The notes under the pieces are model-generated. The model ran no database searches and was not told where the DNA came from. It was given only the letters and a program-made list of their open reading frames with translations. 64,000 nt of DNA from Paracoccus marinus (GTDB lineage: Bacteria > Pseudomonadota > Alphaproteobacteria > Rhodobacterales > Rhodobacteraceae), in the NCBI RefSeq assembly GCF_007018965.1, contig NZ_VJYZ01000001.1, positions 57,664 to 121,663 of the forward strand, written 5' to 3'. Positions 17,210 to 26,667 of this stretch are shown one piece after another. How positions within the stretch are numbered: position 1 is the first letter of the stretch; each line of letters starts with the position of its first letter. A program made the position numbers and the translations under genes.

Positions 17210-17238
17210 AGCCGGGCCTTCGTGCCCGGCTTTTTTTT
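17210..17238 (+). terminator. Rho-independent terminator (after lysR, or end of a small RNA)
   Basis: Stem AGCCGGGC / GCCCGGCT with loop CTTCGT, followed by eight T (17231-17238). It is 180 bases downstream of the lysR stop, far for that gene. A promoter-like pair, TTGCGC (17120-17125) and TATTTC (17143-17148) with a 17-base spacer, lies just upstream, so it may instead end an RNA of about 85 bases. The rest of the 17029-17366 gap shows no gene. Confidence 0.8.
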
Positions 17239-17366
17239 GGCCCGGCGCAGGCGTCGCGGCCCTGCCCGCGTCATGGCCGCTGGACGGGTTGTGAACGCCG
17301 CCGGGGTGCGATCGCGTCCGAGTTGTGCCATGCACGTCATGCAAGACGCGCATGGAAGGCAAAGGC

Positions 17367-18050
17367 ATGTCGGGACGGATCTGCATCGTGGTGGCGACCT
17401 TGGCTTTGGCGATCCCTGCCTTGGGCGCGGCGGAACCCGGCTGCGGCGGCGGCGCGGCCTGCGCGCCCCAGAACGTCGCCCCCGGGGCGATCCGGCTGGC
17501 ACAGGCGGGCGGCGCCGACATGTCCCGGCGCCCCGTGATGCGCCCGCACCCGGCGGAACTGCCGCCGTCCATGCCGTTCCCGTCCGCAGAAGCGGCGCAG
17601 CCCCCTGCGGCGGCGATCCCCGGTCGGCCGGTCCGCCGCGCCACCCCGGCCGCCGCCACCCCGTTAGAACCCCCGGCGATCCTGCCCGCCGCGCCCGCCC
17701 CGACCGCCCCGGCCGCCCCGCTTGCGTCATGGTCGCTGCCGGTGCCCGCCGGTTGTCCGACCCCGAACATGCTGGCGCCCGGCGAGAACCGGATCGCGGG
17801 CGAGGTGCGAGGCGAGGCGATCTGCCGGCTGCTCATCCCCGCCGACACCGCCTCGCGGGTGACGCTGGTCGGCCCGGGACCGGCGCTGCCGGACCTCAAG
17901 GTGGTCCTTTATTCCCGCACCACCACCGACCTTGCTGCCGACCAGCCCCTGCCGGTGCCGCCCGGCCGGCAGGAACTGCGGGTCCTGCGCGCGCCGCAGG
18001 CGCCCGGACGGACGCCTTTGCCCTTCGACCTGCTTATCCGGCTGGACTGA
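17367..18050 (+). CDS. Hypothetical secreted Pro/Ala-rich protein (227 aa)
   Basis: I do not recognise the family. [21 protein letters not shown] is a good signal peptide with cleavage expected near residue 22. The mature N-terminus has CGGGAAC, a possible disulfide. Residues about 50-125 are rich in Pro and Ala and look disordered. The C-terminal 95 residues ([20 protein letters not shown] to the end) look folded and beta-rich, with cysteines in GCPTP and AICRL. AAGG precedes the ATG at 17367; an in-frame ATG at 17352 is an alternative. It sits between the orphan terminator and purL with no clear functional link. Confidence 0.6.
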   Translation: MSGRICIVVATLALAIPALGAAEPGCGGGAACAPQNVAPGAIRLAQAGGADMSRRPVMRPHPAELPPSMPFPSAEAAQPPAAAIPGRPVRRATPAAATPLEPPAILPAAPAPTAPAAPLASWSLPVPAGCPTPNMLAPGENRIAGEVRGEAICRLLIPADTASRVTLVGPGPALPDLKVVLYSRTTTDLAADQPLPVPPGRQELRVLRAPQAPGRTPLPFDLLIRLD

Positions 18051-18144
18051 ACGCCGCCCGCGAGGCCCCGGCTCGCAGGCCGTTGAACGGCGCGGCCCGG
18101 CGACCTACAAGGCGGCACGTTTCCGTCGCCCGAAAGGACCATCC

Positions 18145-20322
18145 ATGCAGGACCCCGCCATCACCCCCGACCTGATCGCGGCGCATGGGCTGAAACCCGA
18201 CGAATACCAGCGCATCCTCGACCTGCTGGGGCGCGAGCCGAGCTTTACCGAACTCGGCATCTTCTCGGCGATGTGGAACGAGCATTGTTCCTACAAGTCG
18301 TCCAAGAAATGGCTGCGGACCCTGCCCACCACCGGCCCGCAGGTGATCTGCGGCCCGGGCGAGAACGCGGGCGTGGCCGACATCGGCGACGGCCCTGACG
18401 GCAAGAGACTGGCCGTGGTCTTCAAGATGGAAAGCCACAACCACCCCAGCTACATCGAGCCGCACCAGGGCGCCGCGACCGGCGTCGGCGGCATCCTGCG
18501 CGACGTCTTCACGATGGGGGCGCGCCCCGTTGCCGCCATGGACGCGCTGTCCTTCGGCCGGCCCGACCACCCGCGCACCCCGCATCTGGTCAAGGGCGTG
18601 GTCGAGGGGATCGGCGCCTACGGCAACGCCTTCGGCGTCCCGAACGTGGGCGGCGAGGTCCGTTTCCACCGCGCCTATGACGGCAACTGCCTCGTGAACG
18701 CCTTTGCCGCCGGGATCGCACAGGCCGACCGCATCTTCTATTCGGCCGCGTCCGGCGTCGGCATGCCGGTCGTCTATCTGGGCGCCAAGACCGGCCGCGA
18801 CGGCGTCGGCGGCGCGACCATGGCCAGCGCCGAGTTCGACGACACCATCGAGGAAAAGCGCCCCACCGTGCAGGTCGGCGACCCCTTTACCGAGAAATGC
18901 CTGCTCGAAGCCTGCCTTGAGCTGATGGAGACGGGCGCGGTCATCTCGATCCAGGACATGGGCGCGGCGGGGCTGACCTGCTCGGCTGTCGAGATGGGCG
19001 ACAAGGGGGGGCTGGGGATCCGGCTGGACCTCGACCGGGTGCCGGTGCGGGAAACCGCGATGACCGCCTACGAGATGATGCTTTCCGAAAGCCAGGAACG
19101 GATGCTCATGGTCCTGCATCCCGAAAAGGAAGCCGTGGCCCGCGAGATCTTCGAGAAGTGGGACCTCGACTTCGCGGTCGTGGGCGAGACGATCGCCGAG
19201 GACCGGTTCCTGATCCTGCACGGAAACGCGGTCAAGGCCGACCTGCCGCTGTCGAAGCTGTCGTCCAGCGCGCCCGAATACGACCGCCCGTGGGTCGAGA
19301 CGCCGCCCGCGCGGGCCGACGTGGCGCTGCCGCAGATCGCGCCGGTGGCGGCGCTGCGGGCGCTGATGGGATCGCCCAGCTACGCGCACAAGGCGTGGGT
19401 CTGGGAACAATACGACACCCAGGTCGGCGCCGACACGGTGCGCCGTCCGGGCCTTGGCGCCGGGGTGGTGCGGGTCCACGGCACCGACAAGGCGCTGGCC
19501 TTCACCAGCGACGTGACGCCCCGCTACGTCCGCGCGAACCCCGTGCAGGGCGGCCGGCAGGCGGTGGCCGAGGCGTGGCGCAACCTCGTCGCCTGCGGCG
19601 CGACGCCGCTGGCCGCGACCGACAACCTGAACTTCGGCAACCCGGAAAAGCCCGAGATCATGGGCCAGTTCGTCGGCGCGATCAAAGGCATCGGCGAGGC
19701 GTGCCGCGCGCTCGACTTCCCCATCGTGTCGGGCAACGTGTCGCTTTACAACGAAACCGACGGCCAGCCGATCCTGCCGACGCCGACGATCGGCGGCGTC
19801 GGGCTGCTTGAGACGCTGGACGACCTGATCGCGGGACTGCCGACGGATGGCGACGTGATCCTGCTCGTGGGCGAAACGCGCGGTCATCTCGCGCAGTCGG
19901 CGCTGGCCTACGAGGCGTTCGGGATCGAGGATGGCGACGCCCCGCCCGTCGATCTGGACGCCGAGCGCCGGAACGGCGACTTCATCCTGCGGAACCGCGC
20001 CCTCATCCGCGCCTGCGCGGACCTGTCGGACGGCGGCCTTGCGCTCGCGTCGTTCGAGATGGCCGAGGCCGCGCGGATCGGCGTGACGCTGGACGCGGCC
20101 GACATCGGCCAGCTCTTCGGCGAGGATCAGGCCCGCTACCTGCTCGCCGCGTCCGCCGGCGATGTGGCGGCGCTGGCCGATGCGGCGCGCGCGGCGGGGG
20201 TGCCGGTCACGCAGGCAGGGCGCTTTGGCGGCGATGTCGTGGCGCTGGGCGGGGACGCCGCGCCCCTGGCCGAGTTGTCGGCGCTTTACCGCAGCGCCTT
20301 CGCGGCCGCGATCGGGGCCTGA
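18145..20322 (+). CDS. purL: Phosphoribosylformylglycinamidine synthase subunit PurL (725 aa)
   Basis: Uses ammonia delivered by PurQ to turn FGAR into FGAM in purine synthesis. The 725-residue length is that of the small multi-subunit type. Conserved features are [14 protein letters not shown] near 45, [20 protein letters not shown] near 93, [16 protein letters not shown] near 170 and [10 protein letters not shown] near 530. AAAGGA precedes the ATG at 18145. purS and purQ are not in the window; purM and purN lie 10 kb away on the other strand. A hairpin follows the stop. Confidence 0.97.
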   Translation: MQDPAITPDLIAAHGLKPDEYQRILDLLGREPSFTELGIFSAMWNEHCSYKSSKKWLRTLPTTGPQVICGPGENAGVADIGDGPDGKRLAVVFKMESHNHPSYIEPHQGAATGVGGILRDVFTMGARPVAAMDALSFGRPDHPRTPHLVKGVVEGIGAYGNAFGVPNVGGEVRFHRAYDGNCLVNAFAAGIAQADRIFYSAASGVGMPVVYLGAKTGRDGVGGATMASAEFDDTIEEKRPTVQVGDPFTEKCLLEACLELMETGAVISIQDMGAAGLTCSAVEMGDKGGLGIRLDLDRVPVRETAMTAYEMMLSESQERMLMVLHPEKEAVAREIFEKWDLDFAVVGETIAEDRFLILHGNAVKADLPLSKLSSSAPEYDRPWVETPPARADVALPQIAPVAALRALMGSPSYAHKAWVWEQYDTQVGADTVRRPGLGAGVVRVHGTDKALAFTSDVTPRYVRANPVQGGRQAVAEAWRNLVACGATPLAATDNLNFGNPEKPEIMGQFVGAIKGIGEACRALDFPIVSGNVSLYNETDGQPILPTPTIGGVGLLETLDDLIAGLPTDGDVILLVGETRGHLAQSALAYEAFGIEDGDAPPVDLDAERRNGDFILRNRALIRACADLSDGGLALASFEMAEAARIGVTLDAADIGQLFGEDQARYLLAASAGDVAALADAARAAGVPVTQAGRFGGDVVALGGDAAPLAELSALYRSAFAAAIGA

Positions 20323-20328
20323 GGCGCA

Positions 20329-20360
20329 AAAGGGCCGCGCGCCTCGGCGCGCGCCCCCTT
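20329..20360. terminator. Probable bidirectional terminator between purL and the PhoR-like gene
   Basis: Hairpin CGCGCGC (20336-20342), loop CTCG, GCGCGCG (20347-20353), extended imperfectly by GGG/CCC and flanked by A-run and TT on the outer ends. It fills the 37-base gap between the two convergent stops. The T-tract is short, so efficiency is uncertain. Confidence 0.5.
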
Positions 20361-21457
20361 CAGCGGGGCTGCTGTTCCGGCAGGATCACCGTGAACCGGC
20401 TGCCGTGCCCCTTTTCGCTTTCGATCCGCAGCCGCCCGCGATGGCGGTTGATGATGTGCTTGACGATGGCGAGCCCAAGGCCCGTCCCGCCCTGCTCGCG
20501 CGAGCGGTGATTGTCCACGCGGTAGAACCGCTCGGTCAGGCGCGGCAGGTGCAGCGCGTCGATCCCCTCGCCCTGGTCCTCGACCGTGACCGCCCAGCCG
20601 GGGCCGCGCAGCACCGGCTCGTGGTCGATGTGAACGAGCGACAGCCGCACCACGCCGCCCTGGCCGCCGTATTTCACCGCGTTCTCGATCAGGTTGTGGA
20701 ACACCTGCACGATCTGGTCGGCGTCGCCGGGCACGTTCACCGGCTCGGACGGCATGTCCATCTCGAACCGGACGCCGGCCGCGCGCGCGTTGGGCGTCGC
20801 GGTCGCGACCACGCTGCGGACGAGGTTGGCAAGATCCACCTTCTGCGCCGGGCGGCGGCGCTCGTCCCCCTCGACCCGGCTCAGCGAGAGCAGGTCGGCG
20901 ACCAGCCGGTTCATCCGCCCCGCCTCGCGTTCCATGATGTCCAGAAAGCGGTCGCGCGCGGCGGCGTCGTTCCGGGCCGGTCCGCGCAGCGTCTCGATAA
21001 AGCCCATCAGCGCGGTCAGGGGCGTCCGCAGTTCGTGGCTGACATTGGCCACGAAATCGCGGCGCATCTGCTCGGCCTGCTCGATCCCGGTGCTGTCCTC
21101 GATCGACACCGCAGCGCCCCGGGTGCCGCCGATGACCACGGGTCCCACCGTGACGACGCAGGCGCGGTCGCGCCCCTTGGCCGACAGGGTGGCGCGCAGT
21201 CTCAGGATGCCTTCGGCCGGGGGCGGCAGGTCCGGGTCGTCGTAGGGGGCGGGGTCGGCGTCGGGGTCCAGCACCCAGTCGATGGCGTGGTTCACGGACG
21301 GATGGCGCACGACCGTGACGAAGGGCCGGTCGCTCAGCCCCTGCCCGAACAGCGCGACGGCGGCGTGATTGGCCGCGACCACGCGCGCGCGCCGGTCCAC
21401 GACCAGCATCGCCACCGGGATCGCGTCGGCAAGCTGCCGCAGATGTCTGACTTCCAC
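20360..21457 (-). CDS. Sensor histidine kinase, PhoR-like, cytoplasmic (365 aa)
   Basis: PAS domain at the N-terminus (ADAIPVAMLVVDRRARVVAANH near 10-31) and a HisKA domain with the phospho-accepting His in NVSHELRTPLTALMGF. The ATPase domain has N box NLIENAVKYG and G boxes VEDQGEGI and GGTGLGLAIVKHI. This is the PhoR arrangement, but no membrane segment is seen and no phoB or pst genes are in the window, so its partner regulator is unknown. The start codon is GTG at 21457. It is 8 bases downstream of the gamma-carbonic anhydrase gene and likely in one transcript with it and gmk. Confidence 0.82.
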   Translation of the reverse strand: MEVRHLRQLADAIPVAMLVVDRRARVVAANHAAVALFGQGLSDRPFVTVVRHPSVNHAIDWVLDPDADPAPYDDPDLPPPAEGILRLRATLSAKGRDRACVVTVGPVVIGGTRGAAVSIEDSTGIEQAEQMRRDFVANVSHELRTPLTALMGFIETLRGPARNDAAARDRFLDIMEREAGRMNRLVADLLSLSRVEGDERRRPAQKVDLANLVRSVVATATPNARAAGVRFEMDMPSEPVNVPGDADQIVQVFHNLIENAVKYGGQGGVVRLSLVHIDHEPVLRGPGWAVTVEDQGEGIDALHLPRLTERFYRVDNHRSREQGGTGLGLAIVKHIINRHRGRLRIESEKGHGSRFTVILPEQQPR

Positions 21458-21465
21458 GCCGCTAC

Positions 21466-21990
21466 CTACCGATCGACCGCGACGAGGCCGCGCCGGTACT
21501 GCGCCGCCCGCATCCGGTAGTGCGCGGCCGAGGCGAGAAGCTTGGCCTGCTCATCCTCGTCGAGGATCCGCACGACCTTGCCCGGCGCGCCCATGACGAG
21601 CGCGCCTTCGGGGATGCGCTTGCCCTCGGTGACCAGCGCGCCGGCGCCGATCAGGGCGCCCGCCCCGATCTCGGCCCCGTTCAGGATCGTGGCCCCCATC
21701 CCGACCAGCGCGCCGTCCCCCACGGTGCAGCCATGCAGGATCGCCCGGTGTCCGACGGTGACGTTCTCGCCGATGGTGAGCGGATAGCCGGTGTCGAGGT
21801 GCAACACGCACAGGTCCTGCACGTTGCTGCCCGCGCCCACGCGGATGTCGTCGCTGTCGCCGCGCAGGACCGCGCCCCACCAGACGCTCGCGGCGCAGCC
21901 CAGCGTCACCCGGCCGATGACCTGCGCGTCGGGCGCGACCCACGCGTCCTTGCCCAGCGACGGGGCGATCCCGTCCAGTTCCCAGATCAT
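21466..21990 (-). CDS. Gamma carbonic anhydrase family protein (174 aa)
   Basis: Left-handed beta-helix protein built of hexapeptide repeats ([44 protein letters not shown] and onward). The metal-site histidines of the family are visible in CVLHLDTG and [10 protein letters not shown], the spacing seen in YrdA/CaiE-type gamma-CAs. Whether it has carbonic anhydrase activity or is a related acyl/CoA-binding protein cannot be told. ATG 21990 overlaps the gmk stop by 4 bases. Confidence 0.88.
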   Translation of the reverse strand: MIWELDGIAPSLGKDAWVAPDAQVIGRVTLGCAASVWWGAVLRGDSDDIRVGAGSNVQDLCVLHLDTGYPLTIGENVTVGHRAILHGCTVGDGALVGMGATILNGAEIGAGALIGAGALVTEGKRIPEGALVMGAPGKVVRILDEDEQAKLLASAAHYRMRAAQYRRGLVAVDR

Positions 21991-22616
21991 GGCCGCTGCT
22001 CCATCAGGGACATCACGAACCCGCCCAGGCCCCGCTGCCGGTCGCGGCGCAGCCGTTCGGCGGTCAGGATGGCGCGCAGGTCGCGCTCGGTCTCGTCGAG
22101 GTCGTGGTTGACGAGGACGTAGTCGTATTCGGCCCAATGGCTGATCTCGCCCCGGCTTTTCTGCATCCGGTCGGCGATCACCTCGGCGCTGTCCTGGCCC
22201 CGGCTGTGCAGGCGGCGCTCCAGCTCGTGCAGGCTGGGCGGCAGGACGAAGATCGACACCACCTGGTTTCCGAGCGCCGAGGCGCGGATCTGCTGGCCGC
22301 CTTGCCAGTCCACGTCGAAGAGCGTGTCGCGCCCCGCGGCGATCGCCTGTTCCACAGGTCCGCGCGGGCTGCCGTAAAGATTGCCGAACACCTCGGCATG
22401 TTCCAGCATCTGGGCGGTGGCGACCATCTCGTCGAACCGGGCACGGTCGGTGAAATAGTAATCGCGCCCCTCGACCTCGCCCTGGCGGGGCGCGCGGGTG
22501 GTCGCCGATACGGAAAACTTCAGCGCCGGGTCCCACGTCATCAGCCGCCGGGCGAGCGTGGATTTGCCCGCGCCCGAAGGCGACGACAGGATGATGAGAA
22601 GTCCGGTCCGGTCCAT
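21987..22616 (-). CDS. gmk: Guanylate kinase (209 aa)
   Basis: Phosphorylates GMP to GDP. P-loop [10 protein letters not shown] near residues 11-20, GMP-binding region [20 protein letters not shown] near 40-60, and [13 protein letters not shown] near 104. AAGGA is 8 bases before the ATG at 22616. First gene of a minus-strand run with the gamma-carbonic anhydrase and PhoR-like genes. Confidence 0.96.
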   Translation of the reverse strand: MDRTGLLIILSSPSGAGKSTLARRLMTWDPALKFSVSATTRAPRQGEVEGRDYYFTDRARFDEMVATAQMLEHAEVFGNLYGSPRGPVEQAIAAGRDTLFDVDWQGGQQIRASALGNQVVSIFVLPPSLHELERRLHSRGQDSAEVIADRMQKSRGEISHWAEYDYVLVNHDLDETERDLRAILTAERLRRDRQRGLGGFVMSLMEQRP

Positions 22617-22820
22617 GCGGCGTCCTTGGGGTGGCGTCTTTGATCGGCGGACCCGCAAGATGAGGTGCGGACCACGGGCGGCGTGCCCCTGAATGGCGCA
22701 GCCGGTCCGCGCGGGCAAGACCCGCCCGCGCCACCTGCCCGCCTCACCCGTGCGTCGGCGATCACGCGCCCCACTTAACTATGTGAGACGAAACCGGCTT
22801 AGCAAAGCGCAACCGAAGCC

Positions 22821-22836
22821 TTAAGATCGCGTTAAC
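22821..22836. promoter_or_regulatory. Perfect CtrA box upstream of the PAS gene
   Basis: TTAA-GATCGCG-TTAA-C exactly matches TTAA-N7-TTAAC on the plus strand, 31 bases before the ATG of the PAS-domain gene. It lies in a 250-base gap between divergent gmk and the PAS gene, so either could be affected, but orientation and distance favour the PAS gene. Confidence 0.7.
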
Positions 22837-22866
22837 CTGCCCAGTTGCAAACACGACGGTAGCCTC

Positions 22867-23649
22867 ATGGCGGACGAAGACAGCAAGAACCTGACCTGCG
22901 AGATCCAGGACGGCGCGCCCGTGATCCCGATCGGCGGGTACAACGCCGCTCAGCCTGCCCGGCTGGTGGCCGAGCTTCGCAGCTACTGGGACGGGCTGCG
23001 ACAGGGACGCGCCGTGCCGATGCGGACCGACGTGCAGCCGGCGGGCATCGGGCGCGGGCTGGACTTCGCCTTTATCCTGGAACGGATCGCGCCGGGCGCG
23101 GCTCGGTTCCGGCTTGCCGGACGCCACATCGTCGACCTGATGGGAATGGAGGTGCGGGGGATGCCGCTCTGTTCGGTCCTCAACGCCGGTTCGCGCGGGC
23201 GGCTGTCGGACGTGCTGGAAACGGTGTTCCGCGGCCCGCAGCTCGCCGATCTGACCCTGATCTCGCCCGCGGGCTACGGTCGGCCGCAGCTGCATGGGCG
23301 GATGCTGATCCTGCCGCTGAAATCCGACCTAGGCGACGTCAGCCGCGCGCTCGGCTGCCTCGTCACGGCCGGCGAGATCGGCCGGGGCCCGCGCCGGTTC
23401 GACCTGCTGGAAGAACAGGTGGAGCCGGTGATCCCCGGCGCCTGCGTCCTTTCGCCCAAACCCTCGCGCCACGACATGGCCGATCAGGTCGATCCGTGGC
23501 CACTGCGCCCCAAGCCGGCCGCCCGCGCGGCCGGGGGCGCGCGCCGGGAAAGCCGCGAGGTGTCGCTGCCGCTGCTGCCGGAAATCGCGACCACGCCCGA
23601 ATCGCGCCGGGCGATGTTTCGCGTGGTCTCGTCCGACCCGCAGGGCTGA
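22867..23649 (+). CDS. PAS_5-type domain protein (260 aa)
   Basis: Residues about 35-175 match the PAS_5 family widespread in Rhodobacterales and relatives: RSYWDGLRQGRAVPMRTDV, FAFILERIAPGAARFRLAGR, and LMGMEVRGMPL. No output domain is present. The C-terminal 80 residues are Pro/Arg-rich and probably flexible, so it may act as a small ligand- or protein-binding module. No membrane segment. The CtrA box just upstream suggests control by CtrA. Convergent with the DAHP synthase gene, which ends 46 bases away. Confidence 0.82.
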   Translation: MADEDSKNLTCEIQDGAPVIPIGGYNAAQPARLVAELRSYWDGLRQGRAVPMRTDVQPAGIGRGLDFAFILERIAPGAARFRLAGRHIVDLMGMEVRGMPLCSVLNAGSRGRLSDVLETVFRGPQLADLTLISPAGYGRPQLHGRMLILPLKSDLGDVSRALGCLVTAGEIGRGPRRFDLLEEQVEPVIPGACVLSPKPSRHDMADQVDPWPLRPKPAARAAGGARRESREVSLPLLPEIATTPESRRAMFRVVSSDPQG

Positions 23650-23695
23650 CCCGCAAGGCTTACCCGCCCGCAGCAATCCCGGCAGCCGCCGCCAT

Positions 23696-25144
23696 TCAGC
23701 CGGTGTGGCGCAGCCCGCCCTTCGTGCCCGTGCGGCGCGCGCGCAGTTCTTCCGCGACCAGGAACGCCAGTTCCAGCGATTGGCTGGCATTCAGGCGCGG
23801 ATCGCAAGCGGTGTGATAGCGCGAGCGCAGGTCCTCGTCGGTGACCGCGCGAACGCCGCCGGTGCATTCGGTCACGTCCTTGCCCGTCATCTCGAAATGC
23901 ACCCCGCCCGGCACGGTCCCCTCGGCCTCGTGGACCTGGAAGAACTCGCGCACTTCGCGCAGCACGCTGTCGAACGGCCGGGTCTTGTAGCCCGACGCGG
24001 ACTTGATCGTGTTGCCGTGCATCGGATCGCAAGACCACACGACGGACGCCCCCTCGTCCTCGACCGCGCGAATCAGCCGCGGCAGGTGATCGCCGACGCT
24101 GCCCGCGCCGAACCGCGCGATCAGCGTCAGGCGACCGGCCTCGTTCGCGGGGTTGAGCCGCTCGATCAGCCGATTCAGATCGTCGGTGGTGATCGTCGGC
24201 CCGCATTTCAGCCCCACGGGGTTCTGGACCCCGCGGCAGAACTCGACATGCGCGCCGTCCACCTGGCGGGTGCGGTCGCCGATCCACAGCATGTGGCCGG
24301 ACCCCGCGACCGGCAGGCCGGTGGTCGAATCGATCCGCGCCAGCGCCTCTTCGTATTCCAGCAACAGCGCCTCGTGGCTGGTGTAGAACTGCACCTGCCC
24401 AAGCTCCTGCGCGGTCTCGGAGGTGACGCCGGCGGCCTGCATGAATGCCATCGCATCGCCGATCCGCTGGGCGATGTCGCGGTAGCGCGCGGCCTCGGGG
24501 CCGTCGGTGAAGTCCGCGATCCAGCTTTGAACGCGGTGGATGTCGGCATAGCCGCCGGTCGAAAAGGCGCGCAGCAGGTTCAGCGACGCCGCCGCCTGGG
24601 TATAGGCCTGCAGCATCCGCTGCGGGTCAGGGATGCGGGCCGCGGCGGTGAAGTCGAAGCCGTTCACGATGTCGCCGCGATAACTCGGCAGGTCCACGCC
24701 GTTCACCGACTCGGTGGCGGAACTGCGCGGCTTGGCGAACTGCCCGGCCATGCGCCCGACCTTGACCACGGGAAGCTGCGCGCCCCACGTCAGGACGACG
24801 GCCATCTGCAGCATGACCTTGAAGGTGTCGCGGATGTTGTCGGCGCTGAACTCGGCGAAGCTTTCGGCGCAGTCGCCCCCCTGCAGCAGGAACGCCTGGC
24901 CCGCCGCGACCTTGGCAAGACCGGCCTTCAGCCGCCGAGCCTCGCCCGCAAAGACCAGCGGCGGAAACTGCCGCAGCTGGCCCTCGACCAGGCCCAGCGC
25001 CGCCGCGTCGGGATAGTCGGGCATCTGCACCCGCGGCAACGCCCGCCAGCCCGCCCGGTCCCACGCGGCACCCATAGCGGCGGCCGTAAAGGACGCGTCG
25101 CGGCGTTCGGTGGCGGATGCGGGTGTCGGGGTGGTCTGGCCCAT
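23696..25144 (-). CDS. Class II 3-deoxy-7-phosphoheptulonate (DAHP) synthase (482 aa)
   Basis: First step of the shikimate pathway: condenses phosphoenolpyruvate with erythrose 4-phosphate. Plant/Mycobacterium-type class II features are [20 protein letters not shown] near 85, [16 protein letters not shown] near 125, [10 protein letters not shown] near 307 and [13 protein letters not shown] near 360. GGAGG is 7 bases before the ATG. Single gene with divergent livK on its upstream side. Confidence 0.96.
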   Translation of the reverse strand: MGQTTPTPASATERRDASFTAAAMGAAWDRAGWRALPRVQMPDYPDAAALGLVEGQLRQFPPLVFAGEARRLKAGLAKVAAGQAFLLQGGDCAESFAEFSADNIRDTFKVMLQMAVVLTWGAQLPVVKVGRMAGQFAKPRSSATESVNGVDLPSYRGDIVNGFDFTAAARIPDPQRMLQAYTQAAASLNLLRAFSTGGYADIHRVQSWIADFTDGPEAARYRDIAQRIGDAMAFMQAAGVTSETAQELGQVQFYTSHEALLLEYEEALARIDSTTGLPVAGSGHMLWIGDRTRQVDGAHVEFCRGVQNPVGLKCGPTITTDDLNRLIERLNPANEAGRLTLIARFGAGSVGDHLPRLIRAVEDEGASVVWSCDPMHGNTIKSASGYKTRPFDSVLREVREFFQVHEAEGTVPGGVHFEMTGKDVTECTGGVRAVTDEDLRSRYHTACDPRLNASQSLELAFLVAEELRARRTGTKGGLRHTG

Positions 25145-25333
25145 GTCGGTTCCTCCGGATGCCGGGCGTTTATAGGGCGGGGCAGGATCGAATGAAACCC
25201 TGCGGGGACTGCCAGAAAGAGCAGCCGGAACGGCCCGCGGACCCGATCATGACACTTTCTTTTTAGTCGGGCCGCATCTAACGTCCCGGGCAAGGACAAC
25301 AGTCCAGAACCAAAACTCCAGGGAGTCTGCCAT

Positions 25334-26518
25334 ATGAAGAAACTTCTGCTCGCCACTGTCGCCACCGCCGCGCTGGCCGGCGCCGCTTCGGCCGAGGATG
25401 CCAAGATCGGCATCTCGCTTGGCTACACCGGCCCGCTGGAATCGATGTCGCCCGCGATGACGCAGGGCGCCGAGATGGCGATCAAGGAAGTCACCGAGTC
25501 GGGCAAGTTCATGGGCGGCTCGAAAGTGACCTCCGTCCAGGTCGACAACACCTGCGCCGACGCCGCCGCCTCGGTCGCCGCGGTCGAGCGCCTCGTCACC
25601 TCGGAAAAGGTGAACGGCATCATGGGCGGCATGTGCTCGGGCGAGACGATCGCCAGCCTCGAGCGCGTGGCGGTTCCGAACGGGATGGTCATGATTTCGC
25701 CCTCGGCCACGTCGCCGGCGCTGACCGACATCCAGGACCAGGGCTATTTCTTCCGCACCTCGCCGTCCGATGCGCGTCAGGGCGAAGTCATGTCCGACAT
25801 CATGAACGAGCGCGGCGTCAAGAACGCGGCCGTGACCTACACCAACAACGACTACGGCAAGGGTCTGGCTGAGTCGTTCAAGCGCTTCTACGAGGAAGCG
25901 GGCGGCACGGTCACGATCATGGCCGCGCATGACGACGGCAAGGCCGACTATTCGGCCGAGGTCGCGGCGCTGGCGGCAGCCGGCGGCGACGCGCTGGTCG
26001 TCGCGGGCTACGTCGATCAGGGCGGGTCGGGGATCGTGCGCGGCGCGCTCGACACCGGCGCGTTCCAGACCTTCGTGTTCCCCGACGGCATGATGAGCGA
26101 CGCGCTCGTCGATCGCTTCGGAACCGAGCTTTCGACCTCGTTCGGCCAGAACCCGTCGGCCGAGGGGCCGACCCGCGACAAGTTCCTTGAAATGACGAAA
26201 GCCGCGGGCTTCGACGGCAACTCGGCCTTTGCCGGTGAAAGCTACGACGCGGCGGCGCTGCTGCTGCTGGCGATGGAAGCGGCGAAGTCCACCGACCCCA
26301 AGGTCTACAAGGACCAGGTAATGAATGTCGCGAACGCGCCGGGCGAAAAGATCGGACCGGGCGAACTGGCCAAGGGGCTGGAACTGCTGGCCGCCGGGAC
26401 CGACATCGACTTCGTCGGCGCGACTTCGGTCGAGCTGGTCGGCCCGGGCGAAAGCGCCGGCGTCTACCGCGAGGTGGACTTCCCCGAGGGCAGGATCCAC
26501 GTCGTCAAGCTGCACTGA
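25334..26518 (+). CDS. livK: Branched-chain amino acid type ABC transporter, substrate-binding protein (394 aa)
   Basis: Periplasmic binding protein (peripla_BP_6 family). Signal peptide MKKLLLATVATAALAGAASA, then EDAKIGISLGYTGPLESMSP, the usual opening of the mature domain. MGGMCSGETIASLERVAVP contains the ligand-pocket region, and two cysteines (NTCAD and GGMCSG) may form a disulfide. CAGGGAG precedes the ATG. It heads a complete five-gene importer operon. Hydrophobic or aromatic amino acids, amides or urea are all possible ligands for this class. Confidence 0.9.
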   Translation: MKKLLLATVATAALAGAASAEDAKIGISLGYTGPLESMSPAMTQGAEMAIKEVTESGKFMGGSKVTSVQVDNTCADAAASVAAVERLVTSEKVNGIMGGMCSGETIASLERVAVPNGMVMISPSATSPALTDIQDQGYFFRTSPSDARQGEVMSDIMNERGVKNAAVTYTNNDYGKGLAESFKRFYEEAGGTVTIMAAHDDGKADYSAEVAALAAAGGDALVVAGYVDQGGSGIVRGALDTGAFQTFVFPDGMMSDALVDRFGTELSTSFGQNPSAEGPTRDKFLEMTKAAGFDGNSAFAGESYDAAALLLLAMEAAKSTDPKVYKDQVMNVANAPGEKIGPGELAKGLELLAAGTDIDFVGATSVELVGPGESAGVYREVDFPEGRIHVVKLH

Positions 26519-26536
26519 TCGCGGACGAAACTTGAT

Positions 26537-26570
26537 GCGCCGGCCCGGGGCTGACCGCCGGGGCCGGCGC
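26537..26570 (+). other. Stem-loop between livK and livG
   Basis: Ten-base perfect stem GCGCCGGCCC (26537-26546) / GGGCCGGCGC (26561-26570) with a GC-rich loop and no T-tract. A hairpin after the binding-protein gene commonly protects that part of the message and lowers expression of the membrane components downstream. Confidence 0.55.
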
Positions 26571-26667
26571 AGGCACACCTGACGAACCGATGCACGCGCC
26601 GGGACAAGGCGGGGCAAAGACCTTGCGGCCGGGCCGAGCCAGGGCGCGAAGGGGGGGGGAACACGAC

